A stretch of DNA of 14,632 bases. Source: Nitrospirota bacterium. Lineage in GTDB: Bacteria > NPL-UPA2 > JAADIA01. Location: contig JAADIA010000025.1 in the NCBI GenBank assembly GCA_013151555.1, positions 1-14,632 on the forward strand, in the 5' to 3' direction. The position numbers and the translations under genes were made by a program. Under the pieces are notes generated by a model. The model did no database searches and had not been told where the DNA came from. It saw only the letters and a list, made by a program, of their open reading frames with translations. Each line of letters begins with the position of its first letter. Position 1 is the stretch's first letter. Positions 7,210 through 14,492 of the stretch are shown here, one piece after another.

Positions 7210-7292
7210 ATTGAAAATTGTAAAGTGTAAATTGTAAATTTATTAAAACAAAAATACCGAAATCTCATACCTTACATTTTAAAATTTTCAAT
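7210..7292. repeat. AT-rich 21-bp imperfect inverted repeat around a 41-base loop
   Basis: Arm 7210-7230 matches the reverse complement of 7272-7292 at 19 of 21 positions, and one of the two differences would still pair as G-U in RNA. The sequence is made of short AATTGTAAA-like words. Directly neighbouring inverted repeats at 7178-7207 and 7301-7321 make the 194-base mnmA/zinc-ribbon gap mostly repeat sequence, like a small non-coding mobile or REP/MITE-type insertion. Confidence 0.6.
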
Positions 7293-7300
7293 CTTCAATT

Positions 7301-7321
7301 CGACCCGCCTTAGGCGGGTCG
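7301..7321. repeat. Perfect 9-bp GC-rich inverted repeat with TTA loop
   Basis: Arms cgacccgcc (7301-7309) and ggcgggtcg (7313-7321) flank TTA. The stem is strong, and it sits 33 bases past the mnmA stop codon. On the minus strand only scattered T residues follow, so termination is uncertain. It would also lie at the very 5' end of a transcript made from the promoter at 7329-7358. Confidence 0.65.
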
Positions 7322-7328
7322 TTTAAGT

Positions 7329-7358
7329 ATGCTAACACGGCCGCTTCCTACCTGTCAA
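7329..7358 (-). promoter_or_regulatory. Candidate promoter for zinc-ribbon/dehydrogenase operon
   Basis: On the minus strand, TTGACA (7353-7358) and TAGCAT (7329-7334) are 18 bases apart, with TGT before the -10 box giving an extended form. The TGA of the mnmA stop codon lies inside this TTGACA. The -35 box is perfect and the -10 box matches four of six. Confidence 0.5.
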
Positions 7359-8437
7359 TCCCTTATCCAGCCGCCCCCCACGACCTCCTCTCCCCGGTAG
7401 AAAACTACCGCCTGTCCGGGAGTAATCGCTTTCTGAGGCTTCTTGAATTCAACCTTAATGTCCCCCCCTTCCGGCAAAGACATAAGAAGGGCCTCCGCCG
7501 GCAAGTGGCGATACCGGATTTGAGCTTTGACCGGCATCGGCTCAGTTAACCTATCTACCGCTATCCAGTTAACATCAGTGGCAACAAGCTCGCTTCGATA
7601 AACATCCTCATCGCCACCGACAACAACGGTTCTTTTTTCCCGGTCAATACTTATTACATAGAGAGGCCTACTCGCCGCAACCCCTAAACCCCGGCGCTGA
7701 CCGATGGTAAAAAGATGGATACCTTTATGCTGCCCCAGGACTTTCCCTCCCTTATCGACAATCGGTCCCGGTTTCATTATCTCCGGCATCTTCTTCCGGA
7801 GAAAATTGCCGTAATCACCGTCAGGGACGAAACAGATCTCCTGACTATCCGGGAGGTTATGGACTCTCAAGCCCAATCCTTTGGCTATCTCTCTCACCTT
7901 CTTCTTCTCCAACCTCCCCAGGGGAAAAAGAAGATGTTTTAATTGCTCCTGGGTTAGATTAAAGAGAACATAAGATTGGTCCTTCGTCCTGTCTATCCCC
8001 CGCTTCAGGAGATAACGACCCCTCTCGTCATCATAGCTCACCCGGGCATAGTGCCCGCTGGCTACCCACTGTATTCCCAACCCCTTAGCTTTCTCAAGCA
8101 ATTTTCCGAACTTAAGTTTCTGATTACAGGGGATACAGGGATTAGGCGTCCGTCCCCGGGCATATTCCTGGCAGAAATATTCAACCACCCCCTCTCTAAA
8201 CTCCTCCTCAAAATCCAGCACATAATGAGGAATCTTCAACCTCCCTGCCACCCGCCTGGCTTCCTCTACCTCCTGGAGGCCACAGCAGCTTCGCTCCCGG
8301 TTCCCCTGCTCATCAAACCCCATCAGCCTCATGGTAATGCCAATGACCTCATAACCCTCTTCCAATAGCAAAGCGGCGGTGACACTACTATCCACCCCGC
8401 CGCTCATCGCTACAACAACTCTCTTTTTTTTCAACAT
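7355..8437 (-). CDS. mnmA: tRNA-specific 2-thiouridylase MnmA
   Basis: MnmA activates U34 of the Lys, Glu and Gln tRNAs with ATP and replaces its 2-oxygen by sulfur received as a persulfide, in the cytoplasm. The 360-residue protein has normal length. Seen: PP-loop MSGGVDSSV at 11-19, RTPNPCIPCN at 96-105 where C104 aligns with the catalytic nucleophile, ASGHYAR at 126-132, KDQSY at 152-156, SQEICFVPDGDY at 198-209 with the second catalytic C202, and FTIGQRRGLG from 243. Both catalytic cysteines are present. The PNPC-x2-C form is common outside Proteobacteria. The start at ATG 8437 has only a weak ribosome site, but no better start exists. It is divergent from the peptidoglycan pair, with its own promoter at 8462-8491. 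No sulfur-donor desulfurase is in the window. Confidence 0.97.
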   Translation of the reverse strand: MLKKKRVVVAMSGGVDSSVTAALLLEEGYEVIGITMRLMGFDEQGNRERSCCGLQEVEEARRVAGRLKIPHYVLDFEEEFREGVVEYFCQEYARGRTPNPCIPCNQKLKFGKLLEKAKGLGIQWVASGHYARVSYDDERGRYLLKRGIDRTKDQSYVLFNLTQEQLKHLLFPLGRLEKKKVREIAKGLGLRVHNLPDSQEICFVPDGDYGNFLRKKMPEIMKPGPIVDKGGKVLGQHKGIHLFTIGQRRGLGVAASRPLYVISIDREKRTVVVGGDEDVYRSELVATDVNWIAVDRLTEPMPVKAQIRYRHLPAEALLMSLPEGGDIKVEFKKPQKAITPGQAVVFYRGEEVVGGGWIRD

Positions 8438-8461
8438 CTTCTTGCGTCCCTCTTTTCTTTA

Positions 8462-8491
8462 ATTATAACTTAATCTCTCCTCTGCAAGCAA
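8462..8491 (-). promoter_or_regulatory. Promoter for mnmA
   Basis: On the minus strand the -10 box is a perfect TATAAT (8462-8467) and the -35 is TTGCTT (8486-8491), 18 bases apart. Transcription would start near 8455, about 18 bases before the mnmA ATG. Confidence 0.6.
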
Positions 8492-8500
8492 GGATTTTGT

Positions 8501-8529
8501 TTGACGACACCCTTCCCACATGATACGTT
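8501..8529 (+). promoter_or_regulatory. Promoter for namZ-amidase operon
   Basis: TTGACG (8501-8506) is followed after 17 bases by TACGTT (8524-8529). It lies ten bases from the divergent mnmA -35 box, so the two promoters sit back to back in the 115-base gap and could share control. Confidence 0.5.
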
Positions 8530-8552
8530 ACTAAAGGGAGGCAAAGAGCAAA

Positions 8553-9800
8553 ATGTTTCGAAGAATGAGCATAATCTGGCTGATAGGTTTAGTCCTGGGG
8601 ATAATTCCCTCTTCCCGGGCAGCAACCTCCGCAGAAAATCTCTCCTCCCGGGTCAGGATAAAGCTGGGCGTGGAAGTGCTTCTGGAAAAGCGCCTCGACC
8701 TTCTCAAGGGAAAAAGGGTCGGGCTGATTACCAACCCTACCGGCGTGGACAGGAACCTCAAAACCACGGTCGATCTCCTCTGGGAGAACCCGCAAGTGAA
8801 GCTGGTCGCCCTCTTCGGCCCGGAACATGGCATCCGGGGAGACATCCCTGCCGGACAATATACGAAATCCTATCTTGATAAAAAGACCGGTCTGCCGGTC
8901 TTCAGCCTTTATGGGAAGACCCGGAAGCCCACCCCGGAGATGCTGAAAGGGATAGACGTTCTGGTCTTCGATATTCAGGATATAGGAACCCGTTATTATA
9001 CTTATATTTATACTATGGCCTTGAGTATGGAGGCCGCCAAGGAAAAAGGCATCGAATTTATTGTCCTTGACCGCCCTAATCCTATCGGCGGGACCAATGT
9101 CGAAGGCCCGGTCCTGGAGAAGAAGTTCAAATCCTTTATCGGGATGTACCCCATTCCTATAGTGCCCGGAATGACCGCCGGAGAGTTAGCGGAGTTGTTC
9201 AATAACGAATTCGGCATCGGAGCCAAATTAACGATAGTGAAGATGGAAGGCTGGAAAAGAGAGATGTTTTTCGAGGAGACGGGACTGGCCTGGATTAATC
9301 CCTCCCCTCACATTCCCACCCCCTTGACGGCTCGCCTTTATCCGGCTACAGGATTTATCGGCGAGCTGAAGGTGGTTTCCAACGGAATAGGGACCACCCG
9401 CCCCTTTGAATACATTGGAGCTCCCTGGATCGAGGCGGACAAATTAGCTAAAGAACTGAACCGCAGTCGACTCCCGGGAGTTTATTTTCGCCCGGTACAT
9501 TACCAGCCCTTCTACGGCCTCTACGCTCGCAAGGAATGCAACGGAGTCCAGATTCATATCCTTGATGAGCAAAAATTCAAGCCTGTGGCAACAGGCATCC
9601 ACATCATCAGCGCTATAAAGAAACTTTATCCGGGAAAGATAAAATTTTCCGGGGCCTTGGGTTCGTTCGATAAAACCCTGGGGACGGCAAAGGTCCGTTT
9701 ATCTTTGCAAGCAGGGAAATCCCCGGAAGCCATTATCGCAAGCTGGCAGAACGACTTAAAAAAATTCCTCACCCTGCGCCGGCAAATATCTTCTCTATGA
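8553..9800 (+). CDS. namZ: Exo-beta-N-acetylmuramidase NamZ (DUF1343, GH171)
   Basis: Characterised members of this family release terminal MurNAc from the non-reducing end of peptidoglycan fragments, outside the cytoplasm. The protein has 415 residues. A signal peptide is clear: a short basic start (MFRR), a hydrophobic run at 7-18 and a likely cut after SSRAA near 24. Family motifs in order: GLITNPTGVDR (57-67), LFGPEHGIRGD (88-98) with E91 at the position of the proposed catalytic Glu, PVFSLYGKTRKPT, DIQDIGTRYYTY (140-151), LDRPNPIGG (172-180), PGMTAGELAE, NPSPHIPT, and GIGTTRPFEYIGAPW (278-292). Nothing is missing. GGGAGG stands about 11 bases before the start. The last codons overlap the amidase start (ATGA), so the two are translationally coupled. 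Together they fit cell-wall turnover or scavenging of muropeptides. Confidence 0.92.
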   Translation: MFRRMSIIWLIGLVLGIIPSSRAATSAENLSSRVRIKLGVEVLLEKRLDLLKGKRVGLITNPTGVDRNLKTTVDLLWENPQVKLVALFGPEHGIRGDIPAGQYTKSYLDKKTGLPVFSLYGKTRKPTPEMLKGIDVLVFDIQDIGTRYYTYIYTMALSMEAAKEKGIEFIVLDRPNPIGGTNVEGPVLEKKFKSFIGMYPIPIVPGMTAGELAELFNNEFGIGAKLTIVKMEGWKREMFFEETGLAWINPSPHIPTPLTARLYPATGFIGELKVVSNGIGTTRPFEYIGAPWIEADKLAKELNRSRLPGVYFRPVHYQPFYGLYARKECNGVQIHILDEQKFKPVATGIHIISAIKKLYPGKIKFSGALGSFDKTLGTAKVRLSLQAGKSPEAIIASWQNDLKKFLTLRRQISSL

Positions 9801-10927
9801 TTAACACAGACGACAGAAAACAGAGAACAGAGGACAGAAAACAGAGGAAAACTCTCTTCCCTTTTTTGTCACCTGTCACCTCTCTTTTGCTTCTCGGATT
9901 GGTAATAATTGCCACTGGCCAGGCAAGAACAGAAGCAACTCGGGTTGGCTTCTCCCTGGCCGGGAAAAACTTGCGGAAGACCTACATAAACAAGATTGGT
10001 TACACTCAGATAGGAACGAAGAGTAAAGGTCCCGGACTCCTTATAACCTGGCCGCCTTTAGAGAGGAAAGAAGTAAATTTAAAGCAGATGCGCCTGGCTG
10101 GAGCGACCCTTCCTTCGGCCACCATCAGAATCAATAATATTCCCATAAGGGTTTACCCTACAGGAGCTTTCGCTACTTTACTGAACCTAAAAAAAACAGG
10201 AAAGAATATAATCGAAGTAGTAGCTGAAGATGCCACCGGAGAAACCCGACAGACTATCGTCCTCCAGCGGCGGTTGCCACCAACCCTACCACCACCCCGT
10301 AAGAAGAAGCAGACCCCTCCCTTGGCAAAGAAGGGGAAACCGGTAAAAATGCCCTCCCTTAACTGGAACTCCAAGCTACCGCTAACGGGACTGGTTATAG
10401 TTATTGATCCCGGCCACGGGGGAAAATTCCCGGGAGCGGTAGGGCCTACAGGCTTAGAAGAAAAAGAAGTGAATTTGAGGATCTCCCTGGCCTTAGCCCG
10501 GAAACTGAAGAAGGCCGGGGCTAAGGTAATTTTAACTCGCCGAAAGGATATCAACGTTCCCCTTGCGGAAAGGAGAAAGATGGCTATTTCCCAGGCGGCT
10601 CATATCTTAATCAGTATTCATAACAACTCCGCCGCCGAGGATACCAATCCTATTTTGAGGAGAGGAACAGGTGTTTACTACACTTTTCTCCCCTCGCTGC
10701 CCCTGGCCAGAACCGTTTATTCCCACCTTTTAACTACAGGGCTTTCTCCCGGCGGCTACCACTACGCCAACCTCGCCGTCCTCCGTTCCCCGAAAATGTT
10801 AGCTATCCTGGTAGAAGCAGCTTTCCTCTCCCACCCCGAAGACGAAGCCCTCCTTGCTCAAAAAGATTTCCAGGAAAAAGTTGCCGAAGCCATCTTCCAG
10901 GGCCTTAAAGACTTCCTGCAAAAATAG
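9797..10927 (+). CDS. N-acetylmuramoyl-L-alanine amidase (Amidase_3) with N-terminal Ig-like domain
   Basis: This zinc amidase cuts the bond between MurNAc and L-Ala of the stem peptide. The protein has 376 residues. Residues 1-18 are very hydrophilic and encoded by a DNA repeat; 19-41 form a hydrophobic signal or anchor. Residues 100-158 look like a small Ig-like beta domain (PSATIRINN, GAFATLLNL, GKNIIEVVAEDATG), then a proline/lysine linker (161-185). The catalytic domain follows: VIVIDPGHGG with H207, GLEEKEVNL with E222, SIHNN with H275, and the catalytic Glu in LVEAAFLSHPED (E340). All zinc ligands are present. The start at 9797 overlaps the namZ stop and has no good ribosome site of its own, so coupling is likely. 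A later start nearer the hydrophobic run is possible but no good candidate was seen. Roles could be daughter-cell separation or muropeptide recycling with NamZ. Confidence 0.93.
   Translation: MINTDDRKQRTEDRKQRKTLFPFLSPVTSLLLLGLVIIATGQARTEATRVGFSLAGKNLRKTYINKIGYTQIGTKSKGPGLLITWPPLERKEVNLKQMRLAGATLPSATIRINNIPIRVYPTGAFATLLNLKKTGKNIIEVVAEDATGETRQTIVLQRRLPPTLPPPRKKKQTPPLAKKGKPVKMPSLNWNSKLPLTGLVIVIDPGHGGKFPGAVGPTGLEEKEVNLRISLALARKLKKAGAKVILTRRKDINVPLAERRKMAISQAAHILISIHNNSAAEDTNPILRRGTGVYYTFLPSLPLARTVYSHLLTTGLSPGGYHYANLAVLRSPKMLAILVEAAFLSHPEDEALLAQKDFQEKVAEAIFQGLKDFLQK
9812..9846. repeat. 21-base-period direct repeat inside the amidase 5' end
   Basis: GACAGAAAACAGAG occurs at 9812-9825 and again at 9833-9846, with a period of 21 bases that keeps frame (DRKQRTE then DRKQRK). 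A short GTCACC repeat follows near 9869-9880. Such purine-rich CAGA words look like interspersed non-coding repeats that here fall into the coding region upstream of the signal peptide. Confidence 0.6.
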
Positions 10928-11134
10928 GGACAGCTGCGACCATTTATTTCTTCTTGCGAGATATTTTTCTAAATAGAGTCACCTTCTCCATCAAAGGAGA
11001 GGGATTAGTTTTCCCTTTTCCTCCCTCCCCCGATCCTTTATAATAAAGAATAAAATTTTTTTCAGATCCGCCTTCCAGGAAATTTGCTTTTCCCAGGGCT
11101 TTGTGTTAACCTGAACCAAAGGAGGTTCTCAAAG
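10928..11134. other. Intergenic gap between the amidase and a zinc-ribbon-like gene
   Basis: No gene is seen. A weak hairpin, AGGGA/TCCCT around 11001-11017, is followed by a short T-rich stretch and might end the namZ operon. A perfect TATAAT stands at 11039-11044 with no convincing -35 box 16-18 bases before it. It is the best guess for a promoter of the next gene. A strong ribosome site AAAGGAGG lies at 11118-11125. Confidence 0.4.
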
Positions 11135-11452
11135 ATGGGTTTTTTAAAGAGGTTGTTTCCTAAAAAAGGAAAAGGGGCATCGGGGCAGGAAAGCAAGGAT
11201 ATTCTCTGGCTCCATATTCAATGTAGCAAATGTGGAAAGACCCTGAAGCTATGTGTCAACAAGAATACCGACTTAGAGAATCTGTATAAGGAAAGAGGAG
11301 AATCCGGACCGGCTTATGTTCTGAGAAAAGAAGCTATGGATGATAAGTGTTTCACCAAGATATTCATCCGGGTAGAGTTTGATGAGAACCGAAATGTTCT
11401 CTCCCGGGAAATCACTAATGGTGAATTCATCCAGCCCCAAAAAAGTGTTTGA
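11135..11452 (+). CDS. Small Cys-rich (zinc-ribbon-like) conserved-type protein
   Basis: This is a 105-residue cytoplasmic-looking protein of unknown function. It starts MGFLKRLFPKKGK, an amphipathic basic tip followed by a Gly/Ser linker (to about 20). The core begins DILWLHIQCSKCGKTLKL with C30 and C33, a further Cys at 40, and a fourth at C72 in DKCFTKIFIRVEFDENRN. Alternating hydrophobic residues suggest a small beta sheet that may bind a metal. The overall layout resembles small conserved proteins of several anaerobic phyla, from memory only. I chose ATG 11135 because AAAGGAGG is nine bases upstream; a frame open from 11084 has no such site. Its stop codon lies inside the -35 box of the next gene's promoter. 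The basic tip might touch membrane or nucleic acid (inference). Confidence 0.8.
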   Translation: MGFLKRLFPKKGKGASGQESKDILWLHIQCSKCGKTLKLCVNKNTDLENLYKERGESGPAYVLRKEAMDDKCFTKIFIRVEFDENRNVLSREITNGEFIQPQKSV

Positions 11453-11477
11453 CAGGTAGAAATTGCTATGATAAACT
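11449..11477 (+). promoter_or_regulatory. Promoter for the membrane-anchored Cys protein
   Basis: A perfect TTGACA (11449-11454) and TAAACT (11472-11477) are 17 bases apart, with TGA before the -10 box giving an extended form. The TGA of the preceding gene's stop (11450-11452) is part of the -35 box. Confidence 0.6.
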
Positions 11478-11518
11478 CAGCGTGTCTTTAGGAATGAAGA
11501 AGGAGGTGATAAAGCATT

Positions 11519-11917
11519 ATGGCTGGTAAAAAACAAAATCCCTTAGGGATGTTCATCTTGCTTGCGGTTATTGCCATTGCTATTCTTCTCATCGTCCGCT
11601 CGGCCAAGCACAAACTACCCCCTCAGATCATGGCCGATTGGACCTGCGAAAAGGATGGGTACAAGTTCGTAGCGCCGGCAGCAGAAGGACCGATAAAGTG
11701 CCCGAAGGATGGAGGCGATGCAGTCCTGACCATTTACTACTACTGTAGCGTCCATAAGCACCGGTTTGAGGCCTATGAAACGAAACCTTCAAAAGGAGGT
11801 CCGCTTATCAAGTACCCTGGCGGCAAGTGGACGAAATTAACGGGTCCTCCCAAGATAGTCTGTCCGCTTGGTAATAGTGACCCAAATACGCTCAAGCCTT
11901 CTCCCCCGGGGAGCTAA
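11519..11917 (+). CDS. Membrane-anchored small Cys-containing protein
   Basis: This is a 132-residue protein of unknown function. One hydrophobic segment at 9-26 follows a basic start (MAGKKQ). With RSAKHK right after it, the topology is not certain. The rest is soluble and holds four cysteines (C43, C61, C76, C115). Their surroundings look alike: WTCEKDGYKF, IKCPKDGGDA, YYCSVHKHRFEAYE and IVCPLGNSD, suggesting one or two zinc-ribbon-like knuckles. The tail is Pro/Gly-rich. The ribosome site is near perfect, AAGGAGGTGAT at 11500-11510, eight bases before ATG 11519, implying high translation. It has its own promoter (11449-11477) and a strong terminator (11981-12013), so it is a single-gene unit. 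It lacks a lipobox. Metal binding at the membrane is an inference. Confidence 0.8.
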   Translation: MAGKKQNPLGMFILLAVIAIAILLIVRSAKHKLPPQIMADWTCEKDGYKFVAPAAEGPIKCPKDGGDAVLTIYYYCSVHKHRFEAYETKPSKGGPLIKYPGGKWTKLTGPPKIVCPLGNSDPNTLKPSPPGS

Positions 11918-11980
11918 TTTAATGAAGAGCTAACCGGTTTATTCATGCAGTTCTTGTAACACTTGATATGTTCCCCTGAG

Positions 11981-12013
11981 CAACGCATACTACCCAGTAG
12001 TGTGCGTTGTTTT
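11981..12013 (+). terminator. Rho-independent terminator
   Basis: A 13-bp stem, caacgcatactac (11981-11993) with gtagtgtgcgttg (11997-12009), has one G-T wobble and a three-base loop, and TTTT follows at once. It ends the transcript of the membrane-anchored Cys protein. No T-run is present on the other strand, so it does not serve mobA. Confidence 0.85.
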
Positions 12014-12086
12014 ATGCAAGCTTCTATAAAAAGCATCTACACCGCTGTAAAAAGAATCGCTTACGCCGATATTTTATAAGTGTCGG

Positions 12087-12689
12087 CTATGTGTTCATCC
12101 GGGTAGAGGTATTAAGGCGGGCCATATTCCGGGCCTTTTTCAGGTCCTCCCGAGTATTGATGTTGAAGAAGGAGACCCCGCCGGGATCAAATTTGTTTAG
12201 CTCTTGAGTTTCAAGAACTCTAACCTTTACCCGGGAAAGGAAGTCTGTAATCCTAAGGCTTTCTGAATCTATCTGCTTTTTCATAGGAAGCAAGCAGTCC
12301 TTAGAATAAAAAGCGAAGAGGGGTTCAAATCCAGTCCCACGAGGAATTATTACGTCCTCGTTACCGACACAATTTCTCATATAGGCTATCAAGTTTACAT
12401 TGGGGAAAGGGATATCACAGGCAAGAAAGAAGTTGTAAAAGCTTTCCGAATAAAAAAGGCCGGAATAGATACCCCCTAAGGGACCTTTCTGAGGAATCAC
12501 ATCTTCAATCATTCTTACCTTTAGGTGTTGATATTCCCGCGGAGAGTTGGTAATGATAAGCGTCTCCTCAAAAATTCCCCGGAGTAACCTTATTTGATTC
12601 TCAATTATCGTTTCCCCGTTCAGTTTGAGCAAAGCTTTGTTCTGTCCCATCCTTTTGTTCTTCCCTCCTGCTAAGATTAGGGCTTTCAT
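12087..12689 (-). CDS. mobA: Molybdenum cofactor guanylyltransferase MobA
   Basis: MobA links GMP from GTP to molybdopterin, making the guanine dinucleotide cofactor of DMSO-reductase-type enzymes. The protein has 200 residues, the usual length. Seen: the nucleotide-binding start LILAGGKNKRMGQNKALL (4-21), QKGPLGGIYSGL (67-78) and the metal-binding acidic motif FLACDIPF with D92, then FEPLFAFY in the second half. All are family hallmarks, so the gene looks intact. It starts at ATG 12689 within the stop of murJ (ATGA), so it is translated by coupling. No other molybdenum cofactor gene and no molybdoenzyme is in the window. A related nucleotidyltransferase acting on another substrate is the main alternative. 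The presence of mobA implies the organism uses molybdenum or tungsten enzymes, which fits an anaerobic respirer (inference). Confidence 0.88.
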   Translation of the reverse strand: MKALILAGGKNKRMGQNKALLKLNGETIIENQIRLLRGIFEETLIITNSPREYQHLKVRMIEDVIPQKGPLGGIYSGLFYSESFYNFFLACDIPFPNVNLIAYMRNCVGNEDVIIPRGTGFEPLFAFYSKDCLLPMKKQIDSESLRITDFLSRVKVRVLETQELNKFDPGGVSFFNINTREDLKKARNMARLNTSTRMNT

Positions 12690-14263
12690 TCTTTACCTCT
12701 CTTCCGAAAGATAAGACCTCGCAATAGCTTCGCTTCCTCGAACTTAAAGAAAAAGGAGACTATAATCAAGGTTACTACTCCTGCCAGGATAGGGACAAAA
12801 ACCTGCAGGAATTTCATAACTAAACTAACTGTCTCAGCTTCCCTCCCCAGAGCCTTGACCGCTAAGTAGGACACAAATCCCATGAAAAGAGAAGTTAAGA
12901 TAATGCGCCCCAGAGAAGAGAGAATCTTTTTGCTTTTAATTCCCCCTATTTTTCTATCCAGGAGATAGAGCAAGAAGAAAAAGTTGAACCCCGCGGATAA
13001 GGAAGTAGCCAGCGCTAATCCCCCTAACCGCAGAGGCCGCATGAGAATCAGGTTGAGAACTATATTGATAAGCATAGTTAAACAGGCTACTTTAACCGGT
13101 GTTTTTGTATCCTGGAGGGAGTAGAAAGCCCGACTGATTATCTGGACCCCGGCGTAAGCGAAGAGTCCCAGAGAATAATAGGACAAGGCCGTAACCGTAG
13201 CCTGAGCTGACCCCCCGCCAAAGGCATTCCGCTCAAAGAGAAGGGAGACTATCGGTTTCCCCAGAACCATAAGGCCCACGGAAGAGGGAATAATGAGGAA
13301 GAAGGCCATCCCCAAAGCAAACACCAGGGTTTCTTTAAGTTCATCTATCTTCCCCCGGGATACCAGCCCGGCCATAGTAGGAAAAATAGCCGTAGCCATA
13401 GCTATCCCGAAGATAGCCAAAGGAAGCTGCATCAACCGATTACCATAATATAAGGCCGCAATAGCTCCTTTCCCGACGATAGATTCATAAGAACCGAAGA
13501 TAGTATCCACAACAATGTTTATCTGATAGACAGCCAACCCCAGGGCCGCCGGTCCCATGAGAAGGACAATTTTCTTTACCCCCGGATGCCGGAAGGACGG
13601 CCTAATTCTGATCGGCATCCCTTTCTTCCGCAGGATAGGCACCTGAATAAGCAATTGACAGAACCCTCCTATGAGAACGCTCAGGGCTAGGATCTGGATC
13701 CCCCGGGGGCTCTGGGACTTCACAAAAAAAATAAGGGAGATAATCATCGCTAAGTTCAAGGCTATAGGGGCCACAGCCGGAAGGGTAAAATGTTTAAAAG
13801 AATGGAGAATGCTCATAGCCAGAGCAGCGATACCAATGAAGAGGAGATAAGGGAAGAGCAACCTTAAAAGCTTGGTGGTTAACTCTACCTTGTCAGGAGC
13901 AAACCCGGGAACGATTACCCTGGCAATAAAAGGAGCTCCGAAGATTCCCAACAGGGTTATGCCCACCAATATCAACAAAAGGAAATTAAAGACAGACAGG
14001 GCCAAACTCCAGGCTTCCTTCCGGCTTCTCTTATGGAGGTAATCGGTGAAAACAGGAATGAAACTGGCGGAAAGAGCCCCTTCCCCCAGAAGACGGCGAA
14101 AGAGGTTGGGGATACGGAAAGCAGCGAAGAAAGCAGAGGCATAAATTCCCGTTCCGAAATGAGAGGCAATAAGCATATCCCTGATATAACCTAAAATGCG
14201 GCTGGCCTGGGTAGCTAAGCCGATGCCGCCGGCGCTCCTAACTAACTTCTCTTGTCCAGCCAA
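12686..14263 (-). CDS. murJ: Lipid II flippase MurJ
   Basis: MurJ moves lipid-linked peptidoglycan precursor (lipid II) across the cytoplasmic membrane. This 525-residue integral membrane protein of the MOP superfamily has about 14 hydrophobic segments. Seen: SRILGYIRDMLIASHFG (22-38) and FRIPNLFRRLLGEGALS (48-64), the conserved N-terminal motifs with their charged residues, followed by SFIPVFTDY. The C-terminus ends in a basic tail (FRKRGKE). The start is TTG 14263, five bases after GAGGAG; a TGA lies in frame just upstream, and the conserved N-terminus begins directly after this codon, so no earlier start is possible. Its stop overlaps mobA (ATGA). A likely promoter is at 14361-14389. Confidence 0.96.
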   Translation of the reverse strand: MAGQEKLVRSAGGIGLATQASRILGYIRDMLIASHFGTGIYASAFFAAFRIPNLFRRLLGEGALSASFIPVFTDYLHKRSRKEAWSLALSVFNFLLLILVGITLLGIFGAPFIARVIVPGFAPDKVELTTKLLRLLFPYLLFIGIAALAMSILHSFKHFTLPAVAPIALNLAMIISLIFFVKSQSPRGIQILALSVLIGGFCQLLIQVPILRKKGMPIRIRPSFRHPGVKKIVLLMGPAALGLAVYQINIVVDTIFGSYESIVGKGAIAALYYGNRLMQLPLAIFGIAMATAIFPTMAGLVSRGKIDELKETLVFALGMAFFLIIPSSVGLMVLGKPIVSLLFERNAFGGGSAQATVTALSYYSLGLFAYAGVQIISRAFYSLQDTKTPVKVACLTMLINIVLNLILMRPLRLGGLALATSLSAGFNFFFLLYLLDRKIGGIKSKKILSSLGRIILTSLFMGFVSYLAVKALGREAETVSLVMKFLQVFVPILAGVVTLIIVSFFFKFEEAKLLRGLIFRKRGKE

Positions 14264-14360
14264 TTCAACTCCTCATTGGTATCATAGTCGATTAGGGCTT
14301 AAGTAAACATTCCTTTATTTGACGACTTTCTAATGCTTCCCCGGAAGATGTCTTAGAAGT

Positions 14361-14389
14361 ATAATAGCGTTTCACTGTTTTGGATGCAA
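14361..14389 (-). promoter_or_regulatory. Candidate promoter for murJ-mobA
   Basis: On the minus strand, TATTAT (14361-14366) matches five of six -10 bases. TTGCAT (14384-14389), 17 bases upstream, matches only three of six -35 bases. Transcription would start near 14354 and leave about 90 bases of leader before the TTG start. Confidence 0.4.
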
Positions 14390-14492
14390 TCAATTTCTTT
14401 CCGAAGACTTAACTGAGGGATAGAAGAAGTTGTAACATCACCCCGGCAATTATTGTCCGGAAATCGGGAAAGGACAGGAATAAAAAAAGTTC

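Noticed and set aside
10153-10554. 133-codon minus-strand frame inside the amidase gene
   Set aside because: It is antisense to the conserved zinc-binding region and has no family resemblance.
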